A DNA stretch of 64,000 nucleotides from Gammaproteobacteria bacterium (GTDB lineage: Bacteria; Pseudomonadota; Gammaproteobacteria; Pseudomonadales; JAUIET01). Of the stretch, positions 9,293 through 17,709 are shown in pieces. Under the pieces are notes generated by a model. It saw only the letters and a list, made by a program, of their open reading frames with translations, made no database searches and was not told the DNA's origin. Where the stretch lies: the NCBI GenBank assembly GCA_030431775.1, contig JAUIHW010000004.1:1-64000 (forward strand), given 5' to 3'. Positions within the stretch are counted from its first letter, which is position 1; every line of letters begins with the position of its first letter. The translations under genes were made by a program, and so were the position numbers.

Positions 9293-9347
9293 CCCTTTGC
9301 GCCGAAATTACGTTGAATAATTCACGCGCTTCCTATTTACTGTAAAT

Positions 9348-10433
9348 ATGTTTAGCGAATGTTTACAGCCAGCGCGACGACGCTTGCGGGAACTGGTGAT
9401 GGTCTCCGTTGTGCAGCTTTTTGTGGCGACGGTTATGGCGGCTGAACCCGCTGCTGATAATCCTGCCGCTTCTGAGCAAGTCTCGACCAGCCCGAATTCC
9501 GGACAAGCTGACTCTCGCGAAACCGGAAAAACCGCTAATAAAGTTCCGGAAGAAAGTTGGATGGACACAAGCCACCAATTTGTCAGCAAGCAGTCTGACA
9601 ATCTGGTTAAGTGGCTGGATGGCTTTTTTGGAACTTCCCGCTCCGACCTTGAATCCGCGAAGTCGTTCATCCGCTTGCGACTTGAAAATGAATGGGACGA
9701 AGAAGAAGGTTATGATCTTGGCGTGCCAATTCGCGGCAAGGTACGCCTACCACGAATCAATGAACGGATCGGCCTGATTTTTTCAGATGAGCGTGGCGAT
9801 GAAACCGGTGAGGGCGACTCGATTGAGCAGGCCTTGTCTGATGAAAATGCACGCAATGATGTAGCCCTGCAATATACAGGTATTGAGGACGAGCGCTCCC
9901 GTCTTGATCTAAGACTGGGCTTTCGCTCCGGCTTACGGGTCAAGCTCGCTGCTCGCTACCGCTACGAGCTGCCTCTTGCTTCAGACTCGCTGCTGCGATT
10001 CAGCGAAGAGCTGTATTTTCGCGATGGTGACGGCTTTGGCGTGTTCTCGCGCTTTGACTATGACAAGACCATGGCCAACGAAAAGCTCCTGCGCTGGTCC
10101 AACCGCTTTGACTGGGGTGAAGATACTCGTGGCGTTGAATGGGGCAGCACGCTATCGCTGGCCCGGCGCATCAACGACAAATCAGCGATTTCCTACTTTG
10201 CCAATGTTGAGGGCGATACCCGCCCCAATGAACTCAACCGTGGTTACGGTTTCGGTGTGACCTATCGGCGCAACTTTCTGCGCAAATGGTTGTTTTTCGA
10301 ACTGGAGCCTGGCTATATCTGGCGCCGCAACCGGGTAACATCTCCAGATGGCGTTGAATATTATGCCGACCGTGATGGCGTGGCTTTATTCACGACCCGG
10401 CTCGAGATCATGTTTGGCGAAGACGACCTGTAA
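9348..10433 (+). CDS. Predicted outer-membrane protein with C-terminal beta-barrel-like region
   Basis: A 361-residue protein I cannot assign to a named family. An N-terminal signal (LVMVSVVQLFVATVMA, then AEPAAD) is followed by a Ser/Asn/Lys-rich linker and a short helical segment (MDTSHQFVSKQSDNLVKWLDGFF). From about residue 95 it is made of alternating-polarity strands with many Arg/Asp/Tyr (RLRLENEWDEE, RLDLRLGFRSGLRVKLAARYRYEL, FELEPGYIWRR), ending in FTTRLEIMFGEDDL. This pattern fits an outer-membrane barrel of about 10-12 strands. Neighbours do not reveal a role. Confidence 0.7.
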   Translation: MFSECLQPARRRLRELVMVSVVQLFVATVMAAEPAADNPAASEQVSTSPNSGQADSRETGKTANKVPEESWMDTSHQFVSKQSDNLVKWLDGFFGTSRSDLESAKSFIRLRLENEWDEEEGYDLGVPIRGKVRLPRINERIGLIFSDERGDETGEGDSIEQALSDENARNDVALQYTGIEDERSRLDLRLGFRSGLRVKLAARYRYELPLASDSLLRFSEELYFRDGDGFGVFSRFDYDKTMANEKLLRWSNRFDWGEDTRGVEWGSTLSLARRINDKSAISYFANVEGDTRPNELNRGYGFGVTYRRNFLRKWLFFELEPGYIWRRNRVTSPDGVEYYADRDGVALFTTRLEIMFGEDDL

Positions 10434-10444
10434 TAGCTGTTTGC

Positions 10445-11215
10445 TTAGAACCCTTCTGTCTTATGGCTGTGCTCCCAGATGCGACCTGGCATCAGGCGGC
10501 TGATCCAGTAACCGACTTTGGTGCCCTTTCCTGGAAAGCATAGAAATTCACCCTTCTCCAGCGAGGCCTCTATGGCCTCAATGACTTCCTCCGGACTAAG
10601 CACATTTTCCACTTGAGTGATTTTCGGCACAACGGTGTCTTTGGCCTGCTTCCACAGCGGCGTGGCCACAGGCGGCGGGCAAACACAGACAAAGCGCACA
10701 CCGCTGTTACGGTTTTCGTGATACAGAATGTCAGTGTACATGGACACCGCTGCCTTACTCGCGCAATACCCGCCCATCAGCAGGCCAGGAATCACCCCGG
10801 ACATGGATGAAAAGCTGATGAAATCACCTTTGCCTCGCTCCACCATCCCGGGCAATGCGGCGGTGGCAACGTTAACCAGGCCGTTGTAATTGATTTGCAT
10901 CAGCTTGATTTGCACATCCGCAGCCTGTTCAAGCAACTTACCAAACGGCATGATAGCCGCCGCATTAGCCACCCGGTCGATCGGGCCGAGATCGCTCTCC
11001 ACAGCCGCAACCGCAGCTTGAACGGCTTCAGTATTGCTGATATCAACGGTGTAGGGCCTGATGTTGGCAGAGCTTGCTGCTGTTTCAGCCATTCCGGCTT
11101 CGTTCACATCAAACAACGCCACGTCAGCCCCTTTAGCCGCCAAAGCCTGCGCTGCACTGCGCCCCATTCCGCTGCCACCACCGGTAATAACTGCGACCTT
11201 GCCGTGAAATGCCAT
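10445..11215 (-). CDS. Short-chain dehydrogenase/reductase
   Basis: A 256-residue classical SDR. The cofactor loop is TGGGSGMG (about 10-17), followed by NAAAIMPFGK, the Ser of ISFSSMSG, and the catalytic YCASK near 150-154. DVNEAG after the second strand suggests NAD(H). It converges on the outer-membrane protein gene and has no obvious operon partner. Upstream lies a 353-bp space containing an inverted-repeat element and the imuA LexA box. Substrate unknown. Confidence 0.9.
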   Translation of the reverse strand: MAFHGKVAVITGGGSGMGRSAAQALAAKGADVALFDVNEAGMAETAASSANIRPYTVDISNTEAVQAAVAAVESDLGPIDRVANAAAIMPFGKLLEQAADVQIKLMQINYNGLVNVATAALPGMVERGKGDFISFSSMSGVIPGLLMGGYCASKAAVSMYTDILYHENRNSGVRFVCVCPPPVATPLWKQAKDTVVPKITQVENVLSPEEVIEAIEASLEKGEFLCFPGKGTKVGYWISRLMPGRIWEHSHKTEGF

Positions 11216-11308
11216 AATTGCTTCGCCTGTTTCTTTAGGGCTGCTTATAGTACTGTCATCTCTTAATGCTGCAAGTTACCTGCTTTTTATTACTCCATGG
11301 GTAGTATA

Positions 11309-11501
11309 CATTCGGCTATGGGGAGCCCGGGCTCTCCGGATCCAATCAGATCACGTTTAGCGCGTCCGTTGCGCGAGGATAAAGCGCGAGGACTGCCTGA
11401 GTCCCGAGCGCCAGCGGCGCGAGGTCGAGTTCCGCAGCGCCCGAGAGAAACGGCCGCGCTGTGATCGGAGACGGATAGCCCGGACTCCCCATAGCCGAAT
11501 G
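11309..11501. repeat. 193-bp element bounded by imperfect terminal inverted repeats
   Basis: The left end starts CATTCGGCTATGGGGAGCCC and the right end, read on the minus strand, starts CATTCGGCTATGGGGAGTCC. The match continues with few differences for about 30 bp, and a second inner match (GATCAC) follows. The inside is GC-rich, with repeated gcgcgagg-type words, and has no open frame of note. No target-site duplication is clear. It fills most of the 353-bp gap between an SDR gene and imuA and ends 21 bp before the LexA palindrome. It may be a MITE or an extragenic palindromic repeat; copies elsewhere cannot be checked here. Confidence 0.7.
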
Positions 11502-11522
11502 CAAACGGAGCCTTAAAAAATA

Positions 11523-11542
11523 TACTGTATATATTTACAGTA
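11523..11542 (+). promoter_or_regulatory. LexA operator (SOS box) of imuAB
   Basis: TACTGTATATATTTACAGTA matches the gammaproteobacterial SOS consensus CTGT-N8-ACAG exactly, with the flanking TA pairs also symmetric. It lies 26 bp before the imuA ATG, where LexA would block initiation. This makes imuA-imuB DNA-damage inducible. Confidence 0.93.
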
Positions 11543-11568
11543 TTAACATTTTGGTATAGCCTGAAACA

Positions 11569-12462
11569 ATGGCATCAAATCCCCCCGAACAAACACTCGC
11601 CACTCTGCTGCAGCATCCTGCGCTCTGGCAGGCCAGGCAATCAGGCACCGACCAACACGTGGCCAGTGTACCCAGCGGCTACCCGGCTCTGGACGATTGC
11701 TTGCATTGGGGGGGCTGGCCCTGCCGTGGCAGTACCGAGATACTTGCCGGACAGACCGGCATCGGTGAACTAAGCGTATTGCTACCGGCTTTAAGCGAAC
11801 TGATGCAGGCCCGGCCATGCAGCCGGCTGGCGCTGATCTGTCCGCCCTGCTTTCCCTATGCACCGGCCCTGGCCGCCAGCGGGCTCGATTTGCAACGGGT
11901 ACTGCTGGTACAACCCCGTCAACTGGCCGACATCTTATGGGTCAGCGAGCAATTGCTGCGCAGCCGTCATTTTGTGGCCGTGCTCAACTGGCTGGACGAC
12001 AGCAAGCTGCGCTATGCGCAGCTGCGCAAGTTGCAGCTGGCCGCTCAGGAAGGCCAGGCCTGGTCAGTCAGCTACCGTCCAGCAGCATGCAGTGAGCAGG
12101 CCTCGCCAGCGCGCTTACGAATCAGCCTGCAAGCGCAGGACAGTACGCTGAACGTGCATATTCTGAAGCAGCAGGGAGGCTGGGCCGGGCAAACGCTTGC
12201 CCTGTCCCGCCCGGCCGAGCTGCTGCGCAATACCCTGGACATCAACAGCTGGACTCCGATTAACAATGTTGTGGTTAGCGATTCATTTACCTTACCTGCC
12301 GCTGGAGGTTTTCACTCGCAGCAGCGAACACGCCTGCGCTTGTGCCGTGATACAACGGCAACGAGTCAGCCACGCCAACGCTCCGGCGCAAGCGGCTGGC
12401 GTACAGATCAACAGCTCGCTCAGCACCGCACTGGCACTGGCCCCGGAACTGAAGACCTTTGA
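11569..12462 (+). CDS. imuA: ImuA (RecA/SulA-like mutasome subunit), with a long C-terminal overlap
   Basis: RecA-fold protein of the SOS-inducible translesion mutasome ImuA-ImuB-DnaE2. The family N terminus is recognisable (ALWQARQ... VPSGYPALDDCLHWGGWPCRGSTEIL), followed by the degenerate P-loop region AGQTGIGELSVLLPAL and VQPRQLADILWVSEQLLRS. The frame stays open to 12462, giving 297 residues. The last 65 or so (after NSWTPINNV) overlap imuB out of phase by 197 nt and look like unconstrained Gln/Arg/Thr-rich sequence. The ancestral stop was probably near the imuB start. Regulated by the LexA box directly upstream. Confidence 0.9.
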   Translation: MASNPPEQTLATLLQHPALWQARQSGTDQHVASVPSGYPALDDCLHWGGWPCRGSTEILAGQTGIGELSVLLPALSELMQARPCSRLALICPPCFPYAPALAASGLDLQRVLLVQPRQLADILWVSEQLLRSRHFVAVLNWLDDSKLRYAQLRKLQLAAQEGQAWSVSYRPAACSEQASPARLRISLQAQDSTLNVHILKQQGGWAGQTLALSRPAELLRNTLDINSWTPINNVVVSDSFTLPAAGGFHSQQRTRLRLCRDTTATSQPRQRSGASGWRTDQQLAQHRTGTGPGTEDL

Positions 12463-13747
12463 ACGCGATCGGCGCTGCGAGCAGCAACAGTTGTGCAACT
12501 TGGCGCAGTGGGCCTACCGCTTCAGCCCCATGACCTGCCTGGAGAAAGACCAGAAAGAGTCACAAACATTACTCATCGAAATAGAAGGAATAATCAAATT
12601 ATTTAAAGGTTTAAGGAATTTACTTAATACTATTTCTAAAGATCTTATTGGGCTGAATTACAGCTTTACAATGGGCCTGGCACACACCCCAAAAGCCGCC
12701 AGCCTGCTGGCAGCCAACAGCCGTTTGCTGTCGCAGCCACCGCCGTTTAAACAGGCACCGAGCCAACAAGACTGCCTCCTGGCACTGCGGCAACTCCCTC
12801 TGGACAGTTTGCAGACCGAAGCACAATATCTCGACAAGCTCAGCAACATGGGGCTAAGCCAATTGGGCCAGCTGCTTGACCTGCCCCGTGCAGCCTTGGG
12901 CAAGCGCTTTGGCAAGGACTTTCAGCATTACTTGCAGCGATTGACCGGCGAGCGCAATGATCCACAGCAGCCGGTTCAACCAGCTACGCGCTTTACCAGC
13001 CAGCTGTTTTTTTTGGAGCCCATAAACAACAGCCAGATGCTGGTGTTTCCAATGCAGCGCCTATTGGACGAATTCTGCCGCTTTCTGGAATTGCGCCAAC
13101 TGCGTTGTAACCAGTTCAACTGGTACCTCTATGAAGGCCGCTCACAGGCCGGCCAGAATGGCAAACGCAGCCGGCTCACAATCCAGCTGAGCCAGGCCCA
13201 GGCTGACAAAGCCGCTTTCCTGAGCCTGAGCCGAATTCGGCTGGACAAATTGTGCCTACAGGAAGTACATACTCTGGAACTGCGGGCAAGCCGCTTTGTG
13301 CAGGCTCATGCCAGCAACCGCCGGTTATTCGACGAGTTGGACGGCACCCCCCCCGCTGAAGGTCTGGATGCACTGCTGGACAAGCTGCAGGCCCGGCTCG
13401 GGCCGCACACCCTGCACGGGCTGAGCTGCAAAGCGGAGCACTTGCCGGAATACGCCAGCAAAACCCGCCCCGTCAATGAACAGGCCACAACCCTCCAGCA
13501 AGACCACCCACCGGTTCGCCCGACCTGGTTATTGCACCAGCCGGTGCGGGCCCAGCAACGCACCGGACAGCTGTTCTGGCGCGGCCCACTGGAATTATTA
13601 CAGGGCCCGGAGCGCATCGAGAATACCTGGTGGGAACAGACCCAGCAACGCGATTACTACATTGCCCGCCACCAGAACGGTGGCCTGTACTGGGTATATC
13701 AGGATCTTCGTAACAAAAGCTGGTACGTTCAGGGGGTTTTTGCGTGA
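12266..13747 (+). CDS. imuB: ImuB, inactive Y-family polymerase-like mutasome hub
   Basis: A 493-residue ImuB from MLWLAIHLPYLPLEVFTR; longer upstream frames are not needed. It has a Y-family fold without the polymerase acidic residues and bridges ImuA, DnaE2 and the beta clamp. Recognisable parts are the palm-like TLLIEIEGIIKLFKGLRNLL (about 105-124), the thumb-like LDKLSNMGLSQLGQLLDLPRAALGKRFG and the C-terminal family signature RDYYIARHQNGGLYWVYQDL with the ending WYVQGVFA. Bases 12541-12665 are strikingly AT-rich compared with the rest of the gene although the protein there is conserved. Cotranscribed with imuA. Confidence 0.93.
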   Translation: MLWLAIHLPYLPLEVFTRSSEHACACAVIQRQRVSHANAPAQAAGVQINSSLSTALALAPELKTFERDRRCEQQQLCNLAQWAYRFSPMTCLEKDQKESQTLLIEIEGIIKLFKGLRNLLNTISKDLIGLNYSFTMGLAHTPKAASLLAANSRLLSQPPPFKQAPSQQDCLLALRQLPLDSLQTEAQYLDKLSNMGLSQLGQLLDLPRAALGKRFGKDFQHYLQRLTGERNDPQQPVQPATRFTSQLFFLEPINNSQMLVFPMQRLLDEFCRFLELRQLRCNQFNWYLYEGRSQAGQNGKRSRLTIQLSQAQADKAAFLSLSRIRLDKLCLQEVHTLELRASRFVQAHASNRRLFDELDGTPPAEGLDALLDKLQARLGPHTLHGLSCKAEHLPEYASKTRPVNEQATTLQQDHPPVRPTWLLHQPVRAQQRTGQLFWRGPLELLQGPERIENTWWEQTQQRDYYIARHQNGGLYWVYQDLRNKSWYVQGVFA

Positions 13748-13851
13748 GCGGATAAACGGGAATGTAAACGCCGCGGAAATTGCCAAGTACGTCAAACTCC
13801 CTGACATATTCTCGGCTAGGCTTGCTGATATAACACCGTTTTTTGATCAAT

Positions 13852-14913
13852 ATGAACACGGCAAGCAAGCTATCTGACCACGCACCAATGCATGCAACAC
13901 TGGCACGCTATTTAACCCCAGGCAGCCTCTTCCTTGCCCTGGGCTCAATAGCTGGCATGCTGTTACTAGGCCTTAAGCTGCAGACCTATCCGGCCAGCAA
14001 TCTATTAATGGCCAGCCTGGTTATCGTTATTACAAGTGCCGCTTTATGGTTGCAGGCGCGTTTATGGGAAATCAGCGACCTGCTGGACGATATCTGTGGA
14101 ACCGCCGAGTTGGGCTCACCGCAGGAACATGAAATTCAGGCATTGCGCACCAGAGCCGAAGCCTACACTACCCTGCATCAGGCAAGCGTACTGCAACTCA
14201 TTGAACACCTGGAACAGGCCCAAGCACTGCAGCTGAGCCCACAGCAAGGCAACTTGCTGACGGCTAATCTGAACCTGTACATCAACCGCTGGCGTATGCT
14301 GTTAGCCGGCTTCACGGCAAGCACAGCACTGCTCGGACTGTGCCTAAGCGCCTGGCACAGCGTGGCTAATCTTGCCGCCACAGCCAGCGTCCTGGAGCCG
14401 GCTCTGTTCGGCTTGAGCGGTGCCGCCTGTCTGAGTCTTGCACTGGCCTTGAACAAACAGGTCTGCCTGACGTTTCAAACACAACTGGCCATTTGGCTCG
14501 ACCGCGTCACAGAGGTCGAGAGCGCGCCGAATTCCGAGCACAGCGGCATAGAAAGCAACACCGATGTATTACGCCATGAGCTGCAGCAATTGCATAAAGG
14601 CCAGCTCGCGGCTACCCGAATTCTGGAATCACACATCGACCGGGCTATTCAGCGCTTGCACACACAACTCAGTGCGCAGTCAAGCCAAAGCCGGCCTGCC
14701 GGTACTGAGGGTGCAGACAATCGCAAGCCTCCAGGGGAGCAAGAGCTGGTACTGCAGCCAGCGCAAATCGATGACTTGGCTCGGCAGCTGCGCGGCAGCC
14801 TCGTGGAAATGATGCTGCAGGACGATGATACCGCCACCGGCCTGCCCGATATCATGCTGCCTCTCGAGGCCAGCAACGACGAAGAGCTAATCGACGATCA
14901 ACGCAGCGCCTGA
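13852..14913 (+). CDS. Uncharacterised four-helix membrane protein with coiled-coil tail
   Basis: A 353-residue protein from ATG 13852 (MNTASKLSDHAP); the frame also permits TTG 13843. Two hydrophobic hairpins are visible: about 22-43 with 49-68, and about 149-172 with 182-202. They are separated by a helical linker (HEIQALRTRAEAYTTLHQAS). The C-terminal 130 residues are hydrophilic and helical (LRHELQQLHKGQLAATRILESHIDRAIQRL), ending acidic. The TM-TM-linker-TM-TM layout is loosely like MotA/TolQ-type proteins, but no motif confirms this. It begins 104 bp after imuB with no obvious terminator between them, so SOS coexpression is possible. Confidence 0.75.
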   Translation: MNTASKLSDHAPMHATLARYLTPGSLFLALGSIAGMLLLGLKLQTYPASNLLMASLVIVITSAALWLQARLWEISDLLDDICGTAELGSPQEHEIQALRTRAEAYTTLHQASVLQLIEHLEQAQALQLSPQQGNLLTANLNLYINRWRMLLAGFTASTALLGLCLSAWHSVANLAATASVLEPALFGLSGAACLSLALALNKQVCLTFQTQLAIWLDRVTEVESAPNSEHSGIESNTDVLRHELQQLHKGQLAATRILESHIDRAIQRLHTQLSAQSSQSRPAGTEGADNRKPPGEQELVLQPAQIDDLARQLRGSLVEMMLQDDDTATGLPDIMLPLEASNDEELIDDQRSA

Positions 14914-14930
14914 CAAGCAGCCGATTGACC

Positions 14931-16619
14931 TTAGCTGTAACTGCCTTCCAGCCAGCGGCACTGCACAATCCTGAAACGCTGGCTGACAAAGCCCAGGTCG
15001 GCCAGGCAGGCATTGCCCGCAGGATTCAGCCCGGTCACGTGCAAATCGCTGTACGCCGCACCGTAATTAAGCGCCATGGGGCCGCTGAGGTTACAGCTGA
15101 ACGACGCACCGGCATCCACAAACTGTGCCTCGGCATTGCGCAGGAACTCCGGATGGCGACTGTATACATGGGTCGCGATCGCACCGCACTCTCCGGCATC
15201 AGCGGCAGCACGGCTTAAACTCAGCTCACTGTTCTCGTCTTCGATAACAAAAGCAACTGGTGCAAAATGTTCCTCGCGCAGAATGGGCGACTGGTTATTA
15301 CTGGCGTGAATCACCAGCGGGGTTGCCGTACGTGCAGCCGGAAAATCCGGGTGCGCATAAGCCTGGTAAGGACGCACAAGCTCACCAAGCTCACTGGCCG
15401 ATTCGGTCAAGCGCTCTAGCACATCGATACTGGCCTGCGCCTGCAGCGCACCGCAAAGATTGGCAGCGGCACGCCCATCGGCTACTTTGCTATCAATGGC
15501 AGCTCGCAGATCGTCACAGAACTGCGCTACCGACACCTTGCCATCAGCTGTCGCTATCCCTTCGCTGGCCACGCGCAGATTCTGCGGTGTGGTGCACATT
15601 TGTGCCGAGAACAGGCACAGGCTGTGCGCGATCGCACTGACCATGCCAGGATAATCGTCTGCTGATTCAATAACAATCGAGTTCACGCCGGAGGTTTCGG
15701 TGTACACCAGCTTGTCGTGCACATTCTGCTCCAACCAACTGCCGTAGCGCTGGCTGCCGGTGAAATCAACAATGGCCACATCACTGCGCTTGAGAAATTC
15801 ACCGGCAATAGGCTGCTCACGGGTATCGGCCGCCAGCGTGATCATGTTAGGGTCCAGGCCGTTATCACTCAGTACCTGACGCAGGCTCTGTACCGTCATG
15901 GCCATGGGCAGAATACCATTGGGGTGAGGTTTGAGCACTACCGGGTTGCCGGTCATCAGGTTGGCCATAATGGCCGGGTAGGCATTCCAGGCAGGAAAGG
16001 TCGCGCAACAAATCACCAGGGCTATACCACGAGGAACATAGTGGTAGCGCTTGTCCAGCACCATTTCAGTCTTGCCAAAGCCTTTGCTCCAGCGGGCCCG
16101 GTCAGGGATGTCGGTCAGGGCTTTGTAAGCATAGGCCAAAGCCTCGAGACCACGGTCCAGAGCATTTGCGCCGCTGCCGACAAAACCCATCATAAAGGTC
16201 TGGCCCGCGGTGTGCATGGTGGCATGGGTGTTTTCAAACAGACGCCCTTCCAGTACGCGCAGCATTTCAATACACAATGCAGCGCGCGCGTCCGGGCTTA
16301 GCTGACGAAAATCCTGCATGGCCAGGGCGGCGGCCTGACACACTACGTCCACATCAATCTTCGGGTAATCAATACCCAGCGGTTCCAATGTATATGGCGA
16401 AACTTCCACGCCGATACGGCCGATCTCACCAGGCTGATCCAGCTGAAACGCTGTGCCAAGCTGCGAGTCAAACCACTCTTTGGCGGCCAATGGCAGCTCC
16501 TCGCCATGAATCTTGCTGCTCGGTGACTCAACAAAACCAGACCAGCACTCTCTGGTTGAGCACGCCTTCAAGGCCTGCTGCAGGGTGTTCTGGTGTCGAT
16601 CGATCAACGTTTGATGCAT
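14931..16619 (-). CDS. paaN: Phenylacetic acid degradation protein PaaN (aldehyde dehydrogenase family)
   Basis: A 562-residue member of the PaaN branch of aldehyde dehydrogenases, which lacks the hydratase domain that makes PaaZ bifunctional. Visible are the cofactor segment NPVVLKPHPNGILPM, the DFTGSQRYG loop, ETSGVNSIVI and the presumed catalytic Cys in FSAQMCTTPQNL (about residue 344). No other paa genes lie nearby, so it may oxidise a different aldehyde in CoA-linked catabolism. It follows the lipocalin-like gene by 10 bp on the same strand. Confidence 0.88.
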   Translation of the reverse strand: MHQTLIDRHQNTLQQALKACSTRECWSGFVESPSSKIHGEELPLAAKEWFDSQLGTAFQLDQPGEIGRIGVEVSPYTLEPLGIDYPKIDVDVVCQAAALAMQDFRQLSPDARAALCIEMLRVLEGRLFENTHATMHTAGQTFMMGFVGSGANALDRGLEALAYAYKALTDIPDRARWSKGFGKTEMVLDKRYHYVPRGIALVICCATFPAWNAYPAIMANLMTGNPVVLKPHPNGILPMAMTVQSLRQVLSDNGLDPNMITLAADTREQPIAGEFLKRSDVAIVDFTGSQRYGSWLEQNVHDKLVYTETSGVNSIVIESADDYPGMVSAIAHSLCLFSAQMCTTPQNLRVASEGIATADGKVSVAQFCDDLRAAIDSKVADGRAAANLCGALQAQASIDVLERLTESASELGELVRPYQAYAHPDFPAARTATPLVIHASNNQSPILREEHFAPVAFVIEDENSELSLSRAAADAGECGAIATHVYSRHPEFLRNAEAQFVDAGASFSCNLSGPMALNYGAAYSDLHVTGLNPAGNACLADLGFVSQRFRIVQCRWLEGSYS

Positions 16620-16629
16620 AGGTAATTCC

Positions 16630-17088
16630 TCAGTTGCTTGCAGTTACTCGCCGCCAGTGCAGGCGATGCGTGCGACGAACCTTTCCAATGGTATCGTGCC
16701 CACTCAATACCAGGTCAGGCTCATTGAGTTCAATGGCCCGCTCCTGCTCGGTACCGACAAAGTCCGGGTTCAAACTGTGCGTGACCGTGTGAAACACTGA
16801 CCGCCCTTCGATGCGGTAATGGCCAGCGTAATGGAAATACGAACGGTACACTTCCGCCAAGACCTCATCGGTCTGCTGGCGCAAGCCAACACCGGGCTCG
16901 AGAGCGGGGCGCTCCGCGCGCGCAATCGCCGCACTCATCCAACCGTCGTCAGAGTAGACGATCAGGCCGCTCGGATTCTCGCCGTAGGGCATACTGCCTG
17001 GGCGGCCATCACTGTAGTCTATGGTCCAGCTCAGCAAACGCCACGACCCGGCGAGTGCGGAGGGCTGTAAAGGCAAGTTGAAACTCAT
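16630..17088 (-). CDS. Lipocalin-like domain protein
   Basis: About 152 residues from MSFNLPLQPSALAGSWRLLSW; ATG 17103 would add five residues. LAGSWRLLSWTIDYSDG...PYGENPSGLIVYSDDGWMSA is the typical opening of the bacterial Lipocalin_5 family, a small beta-barrel expected to bind or modify a hydrophobic ligand. The tail VLSGHDTIGKVRRTHRLHWRRV also fits. The frame continues much further upstream but that part is unconserved-looking and would invade the divergent promoter. Probably the first gene of an operon with paaN. Confidence 0.82.
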   Translation of the reverse strand: MSFNLPLQPSALAGSWRLLSWTIDYSDGRPGSMPYGENPSGLIVYSDDGWMSAAIARAERPALEPGVGLRQQTDEVLAEVYRSYFHYAGHYRIEGRSVFHTVTHSLNPDFVGTEQERAIELNEPDLVLSGHDTIGKVRRTHRLHWRRVTASN

Positions 17089-17253
17089 TTTGACCGTACC
17101 CATCAGTATTGTTGGCAGTTTTGCGCAGCGCCCACCTTGCTGTTCAGCGACGCTGCATAAGCATACCGCAGCCAGTTCGATTACGAAAGGAACCCATGAA
17201 AACGGCGCGCCCGTGCTATGCTTTGCCCTATAAAATGTTCCGGGAATCCCTCT

Positions 17254-17709
17254 ATGCAGGCAAACGCCTTTCGTACCTATCTTCGGGTTCGCTACGCCGA
17301 GTGCGACGCTCAGGAGGTAGTGTTCAACGCTCGCTACGGCGACTATATGGACGTTGCTTTTACCGAATTCCAGCGTCATGCCATTGGTGGCTACGAACAA
17401 TTGACTAATGCCGGGCTGGACAACCAGGTGGTGAAACTCACTATTGAATGGCGCTCATCAGCACGCTTTGATGACATTATTGCTTGCGACGTGCACGTCA
17501 GCCACGTAGGCAATACCTCGTACACCTTGCAGATCGTCATGACGGATTACCCCAGCGGGCGGGAGATCGCCAGCGGAGAGGCCATTTACGTCGTTGTTGA
17601 CAGTACCGAGTTCGGCAAAACCCCAATTCCTGACTGGCTGCGCGAAAAACTGCTGCAGGGAGCCACCGGGGTTGTGGTCAATCAATCAGGCGTTGCCATC
17701 GATGCTTAA
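17254..17709 (+). CDS. 4-hydroxybenzoyl-CoA-thioesterase-type acyl-CoA thioesterase
   Basis: A 151-residue hot-dog fold protein from MQANAFRTYLRVRYAECDAQEVV. The segment YAECDAQEVVFNARYGDYMDVAFTEF (about 12-37) holds the catalytic Asp of the 4HBT family (DAQ, with the Asn/Tyr that follow). It would hydrolyse an acyl-CoA. The stop overlaps the next gene by 8 bp (GATGCTTAA), so translation is coupled. Confidence 0.9.
   Translation: MQANAFRTYLRVRYAECDAQEVVFNARYGDYMDVAFTEFQRHAIGGYEQLTNAGLDNQVVKLTIEWRSSARFDDIIACDVHVSHVGNTSYTLQIVMTDYPSGREIASGEAIYVVVDSTEFGKTPIPDWLREKLLQGATGVVVNQSGVAIDA

Noticed and set aside
17089-17400. N-terminal extension of the lipocalin-like protein to 17400
   Set aside because: The 104 extra residues have no family resemblance and would cross the divergent promoter and the start of the thioesterase gene.
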